In this document: positions 27,901 to 36,184 of the stretch, piece by piece | How the letters are laid out: the number at the start of each line of letters is the position of its first letter | Position numbering within the stretch: position 1 is the first letter of the stretch | Assembly (NCBI GenBank): GCA_934772045.1 | Contig: CAKVMH010000001.1 | Span: 186,001-250,000 of the forward strand | From: an uncultured Clostridia bacterium | GTDB taxonomy: Bacteria > Bacillota > Clostridia > Christensenellales > UBA1242 | DNA length: 64,000 nucleotides | Direction: 5' to 3' | Notes under the pieces: model-generated | Databases searched by the model: none | Told to the model about the DNA's origin: nothing | What the model saw: the letters and a program-made list of their open reading frames with translations, nothing else | Made by a program: the position numbers and the translations under genes

Positions 27901-30225
27901 ATTATCTGCACCAGTAGAAACGGCATACATGTTCACGCCATCAATTCCTGTTTTATCAATTGTGAATGTGCGGTAAAGTTTTGCCTCGCCTTCGTTGGTC
28001 GCCTCAATTAAATAACTTGCGCCCTCATTGGCATTAATGTCTAACCCCAATTTTTGTCCGCTACTAATTTGCCTTGCTTGAACAGCCCTTCTCAAACCGT
28101 CCATAGTGTAAAGTGTTCTGTTATCTGCTTGTGCTTCGTCCTTTGTTATGTACGCATTTTTTATGCTGTAATAACTTACAGTTATTGCGCGTTCAAACAC
28201 ATCAGGTTCAACCCAACTTACCTTAACATTTTGGTTTGTAAACCTACCTGAGCCTATCGGTGTGATGTATTGTTCATTGCCGTTTACATCTACTGAGCGA
28301 GCGTAAACATTAATGGCTGAAGTGTTGTTTGTATATCTAAACGCAAACACTTGATAGAAATCATTAGCGCCACCCCTGTCAACTTTAATAAGCACCAAGT
28401 AATAACCAGTTTCATTAAACGCAGTTGCATTTGTGTAAGGTTTTGGTTCTATATAATCGCCACCTTTTACAATAGGGTTTTTGCTTGTCAAATAAAAACT
28501 GTTAAATGTTGTAATCTTGCCGTCAGCATTAACTTCACTTGCAACAAATTTCACATTTGAACTTAACCAAATTCCACCCTGATTTGTGGTTTGATACATT
28601 GTTTCATCAACATCAATGTTAAGTTTGTTGTCATTATCGCTGTCCCAAATGTCGGTTTTATTTAAATCCTTCTTAAGGTTCAATTTAGCATTGTTAATCA
28701 AACTATCTTTTGTGTTGGCGGTATCAATCCTACCCGTGCGACAATTGTCACCCTTGCCTGAAACTGAGTTAATTGAATATGTAACGCCAAGCGTCCTTAA
28801 ATCGGTTGGCACATTTTCGCGTTCATAACCATTAGGTACAACCAATTTTACTTTATCATTTTGATGTTCATTTATTGATAAATAACGCATTTGCGCTTCG
28901 CTGTAACCAACTTTTGAATATTTCAACTCGTAGCCGTAAATTTGCATGTAGGCGTCATTTATGGTAAAGCCCATGCTGTTTTGTTCGCCTTTATAAATAT
29001 AGTCGAACATAAAATGATATTCGCCCACTTCAGTAAACACAAACACTGCTTTGTTTTTGTCGTCGCAAGGTATTGTAACTGTGCAATTTAAATTTGTGCC
29101 GGTTATCGTCCCAACCAAATTATAACTATCCACCGCGCCTGCTTGCCTTACATAACGATACGAATAATTTGTTGTTAAGCCGTTGGCTGTAAGGGTGTAA
29201 TCTAAGGTGTATTTTGTAAAATCATAAGTAAGTGTTGGATATTGTTCACTTGAACCTAAATTAAAATATGTTTGGTTAGAAATCGGCATATTGATTGTTG
29301 GCATTGTTGCATATGCCACACCTGAGCCGTTTTCATAACTTTCAGGTTCAGTATATGTTGATTTAAACACTAAATCGAAACTGAATGTTTGACGTTTAAA
29401 TTCTTCATTATGGCGATATTCAACCACAAATTCATAGTGCCCGTCATAACCCTTCCTTTGCGGAATTATGTAACTAAAATCTTGATAACTGTTACTACCA
29501 TACTGCCTTACAACAGGAAGTATTATTTGGCTTCCGTTTCGTGTTGCTTTAACATTTAGGTATTGAATGTTGCTTGTATAGTAGTTTTCACTACCTTTTA
29601 TTTTTGCTGTATTTGAATACAAGTTCTCAACTTCGCCACCACCCAAAATGTAACTGCCAAAACTAAACAAAACCGCTTCCGCCATTTCTTGTTGAGTGCC
29701 ATTGTCGTCATATGCAGTTATTGACGGATTGTAATAATATGTATAATCAGTGCCACCAACGTTTTTTGTGCGTACACTGTTGTTAAGCATGATATATTCA
29801 CCAGAATGGTAAACAGTTTTTGATTGTGTGCCATTTTGAATGTCAGTGTAATAATATGAAGGGAAGTCGGAGACATTTGCACGGATATTGTCAACGTAAA
29901 GTGAATTCAATTCATTTTGTTTGCCACTTTCTTCGTAGAGCACGTTTTTGAATGGATAACCAACATTCGCGTAATATTCTTGCGCTGTTTCATAATCCGA
30001 TGTGTTACCTAAAAAATAATCGTCGCCAGTGGAAATAACGCCAACCTTTTCAACTGAAAGCACAATGTCGCCTTCATCTTTTTGGCTATACAAACTCCCT
30101 TCGCTTACCAGCGCATTTGTAAATTTTGTTTTGTTTAAATATACGCCTGTAAAAATTGCCACTGCCGAAAGCAACAGCGTCATAACAAAAACAAACATTC
30201 TATTAAATAACTTCTTCCCCTTCAA
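21925..30225 (-). CDS. Giant membrane-anchored surface protein, 2766 residues
   Basis: Residues about 9-30 are a strongly hydrophobic N-terminal signal or anchor. The C-terminus (about 2738-2760, WAIIIIVVVSVIVIGVIVTI) is a membrane segment followed by RNKMRIR, a stop-transfer signal. Everything between should be extracellular. The ectodomain is beta-rich, Asn/Tyr/Thr-rich, and has many Ig-like repeat signatures such as GVYVFILTDEAGNECKF, GYYEVVEIDNAGN and GKYTFVISDLAGN, typical of bacterial Ig-like tandem domains. No LPXTG is seen. It may be an adhesin or an envelope scaffold. The frame is intact over 8.3 kb, so it is under selection. Single gene ending at the terminator at 21757. Confidence 0.9.
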   Translation of the reverse strand: MKGKKLFNRMFVFVMTLLLSAVAIFTGVYLNKTKFTNALVSEGSLYSQKDEGDIVLSVEKVGVISTGDDYFLGNTSDYETAQEYYANVGYPFKNVLYEESGKQNELNSLYVDNIRANVSDFPSYYYTDIQNGTQSKTVYHSGEYIMLNNSVRTKNVGGTDYTYYYNPSITAYDDNGTQQEMAEAVLFSFGSYILGGGEVENLYSNTAKIKGSENYYTSNIQYLNVKATRNGSQIILPVVRQYGSNSYQDFSYIIPQRKGYDGHYEFVVEYRHNEEFKRQTFSFDLVFKSTYTEPESYENGSGVAYATMPTINMPISNQTYFNLGSSEQYPTLTYDFTKYTLDYTLTANGLTTNYSYRYVRQAGAVDSYNLVGTITGTNLNCTVTIPCDDKNKAVFVFTEVGEYHFMFDYIYKGEQNSMGFTINDAYMQIYGYELKYSKVGYSEAQMRYLSINEHQNDKVKLVVPNGYERENVPTDLRTLGVTYSINSVSGKGDNCRTGRIDTANTKDSLINNAKLNLKKDLNKTDIWDSDNDNKLNIDVDETMYQTTNQGGIWLSSNVKFVASEVNADGKITTFNSFYLTSKNPIVKGGDYIEPKPYTNATAFNETGYYLVLIKVDRGGANDFYQVFAFRYTNNTSAINVYARSVDVNGNEQYITPIGSGRFTNQNVKVSWVEPDVFERAITVSYYSIKNAYITKDEAQADNRTLYTMDGLRRAVQARQISSGQKLGLDINANEGASYLIEATNEGEAKLYRTFTIDKTGIDGVNMYAVSTGADNGTIYNVETDVNGEPIKLDAVTDYQATINWADKLSGAKITAKYYFSPIVKDNSHKVEMLNNTTDTVWFTNKYKLGDETGPFEIKKPENLFARIDSAHVLKNAGVYVFILTDEAGNECKFMFVFDNTEQYFRVKQADGSYYTEGEGLNAEQFFTQNNFVFKDKVSVEFATHKVVEMMASNVSNPNNAQQFISAFTKNDEQVLRNLNYYFGTGSNYKALEGLFAQDNSKYYLVVKNQIVTAYNQNNDTPNRNGWEIKKQSGQNPVYEVDSNNKMAGEENSTSFMRRVYVYAQNQYGFENRATKNDSRSYIWIEINLDNSLGKVYFNNTQNFDNESELSRPDNNLNLSTGNNILGAHATNDNYLAFFWTQGTGDYEIKEISYNLYSLNTSSYNADNYFYQNSSPETGVIFKKGDTANAVAGKTNRYYAILNVVDNKTKAGLYVVTRTYANNESQNYYFIVDRESVRDKSKEIGTSIGIELLEEGNIFNNFDQYGLTPNPLVYTENGVVKENITYRIMLNTNKLPAEIKVPVGKFFNGANASSYYAGRLNFSLYYFDRDGQLGKPNETQTPIKIFSTSDYKDYMNLGDAYYKDNKYLIVNLAEYVERGLISGRFITNEANTDWLYLPGVYVFVVEDSVENSTHTSNKYAIGFKINNLTPSTNVFAVASSDDNYENADSDAKPIYNTNNRTYSLVTNQEFIKIELPEYDDTKLEAQIDPNYLVIKDSNGKFIYNYQHKNLGGENLPAFSDNKRTILLPTGIVRDVNGVIDLQNSAKHIEYTISVRFKIFNGNNLDYYKDCYKYYEAYTENNIALYRVVYYYEATYKVEIDREPPVNNTKALTANDGFVGRYNQANEVETMFIEAVHTDVTGKLYFANELNAYFNAISKDSAKLYAFIVNADTDFDNTGVSQVYYRHIDNLQSANLTLPITYFGNYNRAQNTATNITNYEQVFGVSAETGYYEVVEIDNAGNMSQYILLYKPEFNNISFDLKATYVKENAIKTNESLSVTNGTSSVTLFDFDAVTGVVSNIQDKFNLITVKNVNTGAEIVDIYTNAKTEFGSNLTAQVFNEIKSAGFGNYKLTVTSRLNGVSFATDINYVNQNDAQVGLNAQNLFVKNGNGWLINFGNAKYTNNGLTYYATTIEVYKNGTSIGVYTCDPADGYNYKNEKGEIVSVIDNLEGTYKIVLTDIFGKQSIGRLDTVTGETFHTIKFAGTDENANNYYMLGGKYYGFNSAILTYNKSLYNAILTYNFNGVDNVYTFTTNADGNIALAGSASQLVRDKYTVNDNYGRPMFKLTVGSVITVEILPYTEAGGGVVNAKFELKENTTTETEYYICIDTSTNAVNLKNADNQEHKLDFKYSEDYRTVNFTSTTSGDWNLMWTPKQSNCFKYEYLLHQSQKEGEDNKTIDLEGRNNYLIHTNEDSSGSYWFEIRVYTLDGETYLGNAVYAFSVTATSVNLYRVVYTDDMAYDLTPNSSFVKADINTSDIVNGLKKGTGENLTLPITNMPLYVVNKDVEVIVSTDQGAEKLSVTVPLNKGGLQVGELTIYRVYTSTFSRYLGVMKILKPTDDTLATNVKVKYKEETQDVSQFVTSIETDETVTLSFNQTNADVANLSRKNSIILNVYHNGVLLETKRMENAGKDVNYEIKGSGKYTFVISDLAGNKHNFTFGEETDEKITINVMKNIYFTLTNVVDEARLEVAPIDNAVFNGYVELTVTDPSIYDSVEQKPIQIEAYRNGVAYTPTQKGFRYTFSNYGNYKVNLKAKFNGNDITNSISFTILNPNEARSSFDLTSISRYTITEVKNQNGDVITTEFLALINPQTSLGRLLTYETVLENADLLHIIAGKQKFFVTYKVEDGIYPTRQVGFAFTMNNEIPTIECSIELGKTTTKGFDITFNPGMIYEQVGDAYIYINDTIVCTIDENSSLEQKQYSIDQKTDGAGDYYVKLVGSSGAVITSFKVVVKEPLNVWAIIIIVVVSVIVIGVIVTIFVLRNKMRIR

Positions 30226-30770
30226 AATGCTTTCCCCTTTTTATCTTTTGCATTTAAGTTAATTTTATCTATAAATGCCAGCAAATTTTAAACTTTGATT
30301 TCCTAAAATTTTGAGCCAAACTTTAAATAAATGTTTAACATTTGCATCACCAAAACCTAAATGCTTCAATTATAACTTACAATCTAAATAATCAACGCGT
30401 TTTATTATTTTCTAACATCAGCACGTTTCAACTAAAATTATTTATTTATACAATCCTTCATCGCGCTGATTTTATAAATAATTATTAACGCAATTAATTA
30501 TTAATGTAATTAATAAAATTATAACATAAAGAAAACTAAAAAACAAATAAAGGAATAAAATATTAAAAAAATACCAAAAACTTATTTTAGCAGGAAAAAT
30601 AGGTTTTTAAAGGTATTTTTAATTAAATAATTTCAATATTTTTTAAAAAATTAAATAAAATTTTTATTTTTTCATAAAAATTAATAATTTTTTCATTATT
30701 TTTTATAATTTTAATTTATTTTTTATTTTTTTATTTTTTATTTTTTCATATTATATAAATCATCACATCA
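30226..30770. other. Long AT-rich intergenic region
   Basis: Over 500 bp of nearly pure A/T upstream of the giant surface protein gene. It should carry the promoter of that gene. I see no gene or RNA in it. Confidence 0.5.
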
Positions 30771-30950
30771 TCTTATATCCAGCATCGATGTTCAAAATCT
30801 CGTGTCCCCTTGTAAGGAAAGGCTGGTAATATTTTGTTAAAATTTTACCAAAGGGTAGTTATGTTTCCACCACTTGTCATGTTGAGCACAATGCTTGTCA
30901 CCCTGAGTGTAAGCGAAGGGTCTAATACGAAGTGCTTTTATGTTTCAAAA
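30771..30950 (+). repeat. Dispersed intergenic repeat (CACCCTGAG type)
   Basis: Contains TGTCCCCTTG, AGGCTGGTAA, TTTTACCAAAGGGTAGTTAT, TTTCCACCACTTGTC and GTCACCCTGAGTGTAAGCGA followed by AGGGTC. The same blocks in the same order occur at 45780-46130, and an inverted block at 47938. They are non-coding and GC-richer than their surroundings. Confidence 0.8.
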
Positions 30951-31000
30951 CCAAACAAAAATAAACATGCTCCAAAGTGTACAACTCCAAGTTCAATCGA

Positions 31001-32419
31001 TTAAATCAATTTTTGGCTACCCTTCACTTCAACAAGCTTCATTACTTTTGCAATCTGATTTGTGTTCGCATCTATATAGTAAAAATAATTTCCGTCAATG
31101 CGTTCAACATAAAATTCAAAACACGCAACTTCAATTCCACTATCCAACCTTATAACAGTTTTACGTGTGGACAAAATTTCATAGTCAAAACCTAATAAAC
31201 TTTCCGCATCTGCTTCTGTGTAACTAAAACTTGGGCTTCTTTCAATGTGGTTAAGTGCATAATTTTGCGCTTCCAAACCAATTACATTTTGGCTTGTTAA
31301 ATCTACCTTAATTTTAACTAAATCTGGGTAATAAACAACACCATTCTCAACTGACGCCAAGTTTATATATGCCACATTTTGTTTCACTTCCTGCCAAACA
31401 GGTTGCATACTTTCAAAACCTATGTTGTTTACAAAATTTTTAGCAATTTCTCGTGCCTGTTCCACTCCCATAATAGGGTCGCCAGTTTCTGCGTAAGAAG
31501 TTAAACTTATAAGCAAACCACCTCGCCTACTCACTTGCGCAAAATAAGTGTTATCGTCAGTTTTTACAGTGAAATCATAAGTAGTGATTGTTCCTTCCGT
31601 TAAACGGTCAAATTCAATTTTTACATTTTTACCACTAAATACAGTGTGCTCTAAGTAATTTTTTGCTTCATCTTGTGTCACTTCTGTTTCAGGTAACCCT
31701 AAAACATTTTTTGTTTCAAGTGCTGTTGAAAACGGTCCGTCAAAAATCATAGAAGGATATTCGACTTCTTCGCTAGACAAATTTCCCATACTTGTGCTCA
31801 ATTCATTCATGCCAGAAGCGTTAAAAATCCCTGCGTCAATAAAGTTATAACTGGCGTCATACATGCCATAGTTTTGCTTGTTAAAATTTGCCTTAATTTC
31901 TGCAAGCACTAAGGCAATTTTATCAAACATCAATTCTTGTTCTTGTGTCAAATTTTCGTTTTTATTTAACACTTTAATATAGGCTTCACACATGCCATTT
32001 ATTTGATTAAAAAATTTTGTGGTTGCCACCACATTTTCATGGTTAATTGGTAAAACGCTAAGCCCTGCCAAAACATAATTACAGTCGGTCATGATGTCGT
32101 GCATTGTGTCAAGTTTTGCCTGCTTGGTTGTTAGCGTTGAATACTTTGAAACATCAACCGCCATATTATTGACATTATCAACCATAGAATAATAACTTGA
32201 CGCATAAACACCTTCCAAAATATTGGCGTTTTGTTTGCTTGATTTGTATACTTGATAATACGCAATTAATGTGCAAGTTAAAATGACAAGTAATGCAACA
32301 ATCGTGACAATAAACCACGGCACCGCTTTTTGTGCATTACTCTTTTTCTTTGTTTGTTCGTCTTGCTCTACATTTGAATTGTTTTCAAAATCTTCACTTT
32401 TTATTTTTTTATTTGGCAT
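31001..32419 (-). CDS. ypeB: Germination protein YpeB
   Basis: YpeB is needed for SleB to enter and stay stable in the spore, and it holds back or localises cortex lysis. The 472-residue protein has one N-terminal membrane segment (about residues 38-60), a helical middle region and C-terminal PepSY-like YpeB domains (ITTYDFTVKTDDNTYFAQVS and VYYPDLVKIKVD). The start at 32419 follows AGGAGG directly; the frame from 32440 does not. It lies downstream of sleB on the same strand, the usual gene pair, separated by 235 bp of AT-rich DNA. Confidence 0.93.
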   Translation of the reverse strand: MPNKKIKSEDFENNSNVEQDEQTKKKSNAQKAVPWFIVTIVALLVILTCTLIAYYQVYKSSKQNANILEGVYASSYYSMVDNVNNMAVDVSKYSTLTTKQAKLDTMHDIMTDCNYVLAGLSVLPINHENVVATTKFFNQINGMCEAYIKVLNKNENLTQEQELMFDKIALVLAEIKANFNKQNYGMYDASYNFIDAGIFNASGMNELSTSMGNLSSEEVEYPSMIFDGPFSTALETKNVLGLPETEVTQDEAKNYLEHTVFSGKNVKIEFDRLTEGTITTYDFTVKTDDNTYFAQVSRRGGLLISLTSYAETGDPIMGVEQAREIAKNFVNNIGFESMQPVWQEVKQNVAYINLASVENGVVYYPDLVKIKVDLTSQNVIGLEAQNYALNHIERSPSFSYTEADAESLLGFDYEILSTRKTVIRLDSGIEVACFEFYVERIDGNYFYYIDANTNQIAKVMKLVEVKGSQKLI

Positions 32420-32654
32420 AAATCCTCCTAAAAATTGCATTGTTAATAATGCGTTTTATTGTAAATTTTCATAACATTATTAAATATTATTTTTTATTAT
32501 CACTTTGTTTTTTATATTTTTTTATTAATATTTGAAAATATTATTTAATTTTCACTAAATTTTAGTATTTTTAATTAATTTTTTAATATTTTTATTTTAT
32601 TTTTTAATGATTATAAATTTGTATTTTAATTATTTAAAAATGGTTTTTTTTATT

Positions 32655-33377
32655 TTAAACTGCAAACACATGCTTACCAATTTGGGTAACTTTTTTTGTT
32701 GTGTAAATCCATTTGCTTGTCGCGGTTGCTGGATTGTAATAATACACTGAACCATAAGTTGGGTCCCAACCATTCAAAGCGTCATCTGCTGCTTGATATG
32801 CTTTTTGATTTGGCTCTAAATTAATTTGTCCGTCATTGACGGCTGTAAAAGCCCATGGTTGATAAATAACCCCTGCGACAGTGTTTGGAAAACGGCTGTC
32901 CTTAACTCTATTTAAAACCACTGCACCAATTGCCACTTGACCAGTGTAAACTTCGCCACGCGCTTCCGCATAAATTACCTTTGCAAGCAAGTATCTATCG
33001 TTACTGTTGTAAGTTGATGAACTGCTTGCCTTATTTGATAATGTTATGCCCATTTTCTTAGCGGTCAAAGGTCCAACAACACCGTCTTGTGTAAGGCCAT
33101 ATTTTTTTTGGAACTTTTTAACAGCCGCAATTGTTTTGGGCCCATTTATTCCGTCAACACTGCCTGTATAGTATCCCCACTTTTTTAACCTAGTCTGTAC
33201 TTCTTTTATGTCTGCTGTAGCAGCGTAAGTTGTGCCAAAACTTGCACTGACTGCCACCGTTGCAGTCGACCTACTGGTATTCATTGCACAAATGCCACCA
33301 ACGCCAAGCAAAATTAAGCACAAAATTAATGTGCTCCATTTTAAAATTAAATATAATTTACTCTTTTCATTTTCCAT
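32655..33377 (-). CDS. sleB: Spore cortex-lytic enzyme SleB
   Basis: A lytic transglycosylase that breaks spore cortex peptidoglycan during germination. The 240-residue protein has an N-terminal membrane/export segment (residues 9-31), a peptidoglycan-binding_1 domain (about residues 50-105, VQTRLKKWGYYTGSVDGING) and a Hydrolase_2 domain (about 125-240, YLLAKVIYAEARGEVYTGQ with the catalytic Glu in YAEARGE). The start at 33377 follows GGGGTG. It is paired with ypeB downstream. The length is slightly shorter than in Bacillus. Confidence 0.95.
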   Translation of the reverse strand: MENEKSKLYLILKWSTLILCLILLGVGGICAMNTSRSTATVAVSASFGTTYAATADIKEVQTRLKKWGYYTGSVDGINGPKTIAAVKKFQKKYGLTQDGVVGPLTAKKMGITLSNKASSSSTYNSNDRYLLAKVIYAEARGEVYTGQVAIGAVVLNRVKDSRFPNTVAGVIYQPWAFTAVNDGQINLEPNQKAYQAADDALNGWDPTYGSVYYYNPATATSKWIYTTKKVTQIGKHVFAV

Positions 33378-33507
33378 ATTCACCCCAATTGCCCATATTG
33401 TTGACACAAAATTTAGAATTTATAATTTGAATTTAAAACAAATTTTTAAACTTGAATTTTATGCTTAAATTATTTGTTAAACCCTGCACCACTAAAACAA
33501 AACAATG

Positions 33508-34029
33508 TTAGTGGAAAATATTCTCAAACCAATTTTTTATGCGTGAACTAAATTTTAAATTATTTTGTCCATTGCTTACAAAACATAAAGGAGGATACAT
33601 CACACACCACCAATTGTCGCCCACTGCGTCGCCAAGTTCAACAATAACTGCGTCATAATAGCCAGACTGTAAAGTGGTGTTACTGTAAGTACGCGTAGGG
33701 AAATATTCATTTGAAATTTTTACATTAACTGAATAATAAAGCCCAACTCGCACCAACTCTGCTTTGCCAATTGCAACCAAACTTTGCTTTTCTGCGTTTA
33801 TAATGTCGATTGCTTGCTGTTTGGTTTTAACTGAGCAAAGTTTTGGTGTGAGATATTCCACCATTTTATCTTTAATTTGATACTTTATTGATTGGTCTAC
33901 ATCGCTGTTGCTGTTCGCCCTAATATGTATGCGCAAATAATCATACTCATTCACTTTGCTTTTAGGTAAACTGAACGCCAACACAATAACCACCAAAATT
34001 GCCAACAGACACCATATAAATTTTTTCAT
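33508..34029 (-). CDS. spoIIR: Stage II sporulation protein R
   Basis: SpoIIR is the forespore-made secreted signal that triggers SpoIIGA to process pro-sigma-E in the mother cell. The 173-residue protein has an N-terminal signal/anchor (about residues 4-20) and the family signature YLRIHIRANSNSDVDQSIKY. A conserved VGDNWWCVMYPPLCFV follows. Family members in Clostridia and Bacillus share this region. It lies alone 130 bp upstream of sleB and downstream of the amidase. No clear ribosome site is seen beyond an A-rich GGG near the ATG. Confidence 0.95.
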   Translation of the reverse strand: MKKFIWCLLAILVVIVLAFSLPKSKVNEYDYLRIHIRANSNSDVDQSIKYQIKDKMVEYLTPKLCSVKTKQQAIDIINAEKQSLVAIGKAELVRVGLYYSVNVKISNEYFPTRTYSNTTLQSGYYDAVIVELGDAVGDNWWCVMYPPLCFVSNGQNNLKFSSRIKNWFENIFH

Positions 34030-34057
34030 AACATAATTTTTGGGTAAAAGATATTAA

Positions 34058-34092
34058 AAAAACCGCAATAAATTTGATTTTTATGCGGATTT
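34058..34092 (-). terminator. Probable intrinsic terminator after the amidase gene
   Basis: On the minus strand CCGCA pairs with TGCGG across a long AT-rich loop, followed by a run of T. The stem is short, so confidence is moderate. Confidence 0.5.
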
Positions 34093-34211
34093 TAATATTA
34101 TTTTGTGTTTTTTTAAATAAACACCTATTGTAGGCTAATTTAATTTATAAGTTAATTTTATTTTTTTAGTTGGCTAAATTTATTCTAAGCTAAAAAATGA
34201 AATATAAAAAC

Positions 34212-35267
34212 TTACCTTTGTGGTCTACCCGCCGAATTAAACAAAGCACGCCATGTGGCACTGCCCACAATGCCGTCTGCAGTTAAGCCGTTTTCGGTTT
34301 GAAATGCTTTTACTGCGCGTTCAGTTTCTGCACCAAACACCCCATCGAGCGACGTAATTGGGTAAAGATAGGAAAGCAACAAACGTTGTAAATATATAAC
34401 TGCACTTGCTCTGCTTCCGCGCCTTAAAACCACACTTGATGGATTTAAATTCAAAAGTGCTTGCCAAGTTTGTCGCCCAACAATGCCATCGGCGGTAAGA
34501 TTGTTGTTTGTTTGGAATTGTTGCACCGCACGCGCCGTACCTGCGCCGAAAATGCCGTCAACCGTCAAATTAAAGCCGTACATATTTAATAAATACTGCA
34601 AAATAGAAACAAAATTCCCCCTGCTCCCTTGCCTAATAACTGGATAGTTTACAATTGACCTTTCAACATATGTAACGCCTAAATAATCGCAAACGCCAGC
34701 GCAAGCCCCTTCACCCACATTCAACACAAACGTCGGATTAAGCATGAGTTTTGCTTCATTAAAATTTGTCATAAACCCTGCTTCAATTAATGTGGCTGGG
34801 CACCTTACATTTGAAAGCATGCCAACCGAAAGTGTACCAATTTTTCGCCCAGGTCTTCCCGTAAATTCCACCACTTTGTTATACACATCTTGGCTCAGCG
34901 CCCTGCTTTGGTTAGAATAACTGTTATAAGGACTATAATACACTTCAATGCCTTGCGCGTTGTCGAACTGCGCTCCGTTGCCCGACGCGTTGTACGCAAA
35001 AGTTACAACCAAACTGACCCCTGCACGATTAGTGCGAACCACCCTTGTGGAAACACTAACATCTTGCACTTCTGGGTGGATATCATAAACCCTAAACCCA
35101 CAACGCAAGCACGCCAAAATAAAGGCGTATTTTGCCTGCCTGTTAAATTCATTTTCATAAAAACTGCGCCCAATGTAAGGCATGGTTGGTGTACGCTTCC
35201 CCAATGTTGGCGGATTTAAACCATGCTCGTCATTTGCGCCTATCAAAAAATTTGATGCATTTGCCAT
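34212..35267 (-). CDS. Amidase_3-like protein with two peptidoglycan-binding domains
   Basis: The 351-residue protein resembles N-acetylmuramoyl-L-alanine amidases (residues 1-190) followed by two peptidoglycan-binding_1 repeats (about 200-270 and 275-350; each has DGIFGAGTxxAVQxFQ or DGVFGAETERAVKAFQ). Such enzymes cut peptide stems from the glycan. The first metal ligand (DEHG), the Glu in YENEFNR and the catalytic Glu in LIEAGFMTN are visible. The usual second His (SIHAN) is replaced: the strand reads LVVTFAYNAS. No signal peptide is seen at the start chosen (35267, AGGGGTG upstream). Its position next to sporulation genes suggests a sporulation role. Confidence 0.85.
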   Translation of the reverse strand: MANASNFLIGANDEHGLNPPTLGKRTPTMPYIGRSFYENEFNRQAKYAFILACLRCGFRVYDIHPEVQDVSVSTRVVRTNRAGVSLVVTFAYNASGNGAQFDNAQGIEVYYSPYNSYSNQSRALSQDVYNKVVEFTGRPGRKIGTLSVGMLSNVRCPATLIEAGFMTNFNEAKLMLNPTFVLNVGEGACAGVCDYLGVTYVERSIVNYPVIRQGSRGNFVSILQYLLNMYGFNLTVDGIFGAGTARAVQQFQTNNNLTADGIVGRQTWQALLNLNPSSVVLRRGSRASAVIYLQRLLLSYLYPITSLDGVFGAETERAVKAFQTENGLTADGIVGSATWRALFNSAGRPQR

Positions 35268-35307
35268 TTTCACCCCTAATGTTTTTATGAAAAACAAGCA
35301 TGAATTG

Positions 35308-35709
35308 TTAAAACTCAAACAAGGGTTTTATATCTGCATTTAAATTTGTTTTTAGGTTATCCACAATTTGCACACTTTCTAATAAATTTTCACAACATAA
35401 AACAAACTTTTTTAATTTGCTAATTTGTATGGTTTCCACATCTTCCAGCCACTCTTCATTGCTTAAAAACAATTTAAAATATTTAAAGTCCTGCCCTTTA
35501 TCCATTTTACTAATAGGAATATAAATATCTATATTAGGGAACCGTTTCCTTAGACATATTAATAAACTGGCAATTGCCAATTCTGTAGATGTTTTCTTAC
35601 ACAAAACAAACGTTGTGTATCCTAAATTTATTGCATTCATAATGTGTTGCTCATTCTTTAATGCTACAAGTTTAATTTCGCTATCATCTTTGCAAATTTC
35701 TTTTTTCAT
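35308..35709 (-). CDS. Small protein, possibly SLOG/DUF1273-like
   Basis: A 133-residue protein. The segment LAIASLLICLRKRFPNIDIYI resembles the helix-strand of DUF1273/SLOG (YpsA-like) Rossmann proteins, which bind nucleotides or related ligands. The first half of that fold is shortened and the GG loop is not obvious, so this is tentative. AAAGGAG lies before the ATG. It is transcribed away from the two HTH genes, with shared inverted repeats between them, which suggests that it is their regulatory target. Confidence 0.6.
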   Translation of the reverse strand: MKKEICKDDSEIKLVALKNEQHIMNAINLGYTTFVLCKKTSTELAIASLLICLRKRFPNIDIYIPISKMDKGQDFKYFKLFLSNEEWLEDVETIQISKLKKFVLCCENLLESVQIVDNLKTNLNADIKPLFEF

Positions 35710-35728
35710 ATTATCTCCTTTTACCTTT

Positions 35729-35868
35729 CAAGTATATTTTGGTATCAATATTTTACCCACAAATATAAAAATATACCTTATAAGTATATTAATAATAAAA
35801 TTATATACCTAATAAAAATAATATAAAAAAGATTTTTTGATTAAAATACAAAAAAGAAGGTATATTTT
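35729..35868. promoter_or_regulatory. Divergent promoter region with repeated GTATATT operator-like sites
   Basis: A 9-10 nt motif AAGGTATATT (or its complement AATATACCTT) occurs five times: near 35729, 35770, 35782, 35801 and 35857. The pair at 35770-35790 forms a near palindrome. The last copy overlaps the ribosome-binding region of the first HTH gene. The arrangement fits autoregulation and control of the divergent gene. Confidence 0.65.
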
Positions 35869-35870
35869 GT

Positions 35871-36173
35871 ATGAAAATCGAAAAAATGTCGAAATCTGAA
35901 ATTTTAAATAGAATAGGTTATTTCTTAAAGAAAAAGAATATGTCTGCATATTCATTAAGTTTGACGCTAGGTAAAAGCCAAAATTATGTTTATAGAATAC
36001 AATCTGGCAAAACAAAACTTTATATGGAAGTTCTTTTAGACATGCTCGAAATCCTTGATGTTTCAATGTTTGAATTTACTTACCCAGATTTACAAAATTA
36101 TGAAACCGACATTAAAGTTTTTGAATTGATAAAAAATCTAAACGAAAAAGACTTAAACAGTCTAAAAGGCTAG
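35871..36173 (+). CDS. HTH (XRE-like) transcriptional regulator, first of tandem pair
   Basis: A 100-residue protein. The Cro/C1-type helix-turn-helix lies at residues about 10-60 (MSAYSLSLTLGKSQNYVYRI), with a conserved tail MFEFTYPDLQNY. It is clearly paralogous to the next gene (LSLTLGKSQNYVYRI against ISLRLGNNDNYMSRV; EFTYPD against EFFYPD). It probably binds the GTATATT sites just upstream. AGAAGG is the likely ribosome site and overlaps one such motif. Confidence 0.85.
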   Translation: MKIEKMSKSEILNRIGYFLKKKNMSAYSLSLTLGKSQNYVYRIQSGKTKLYMEVLLDMLEILDVSMFEFTYPDLQNYETDIKVFELIKNLNEKDLNSLKG

Positions 36174-36184
36174 ATAGGTTAAAA

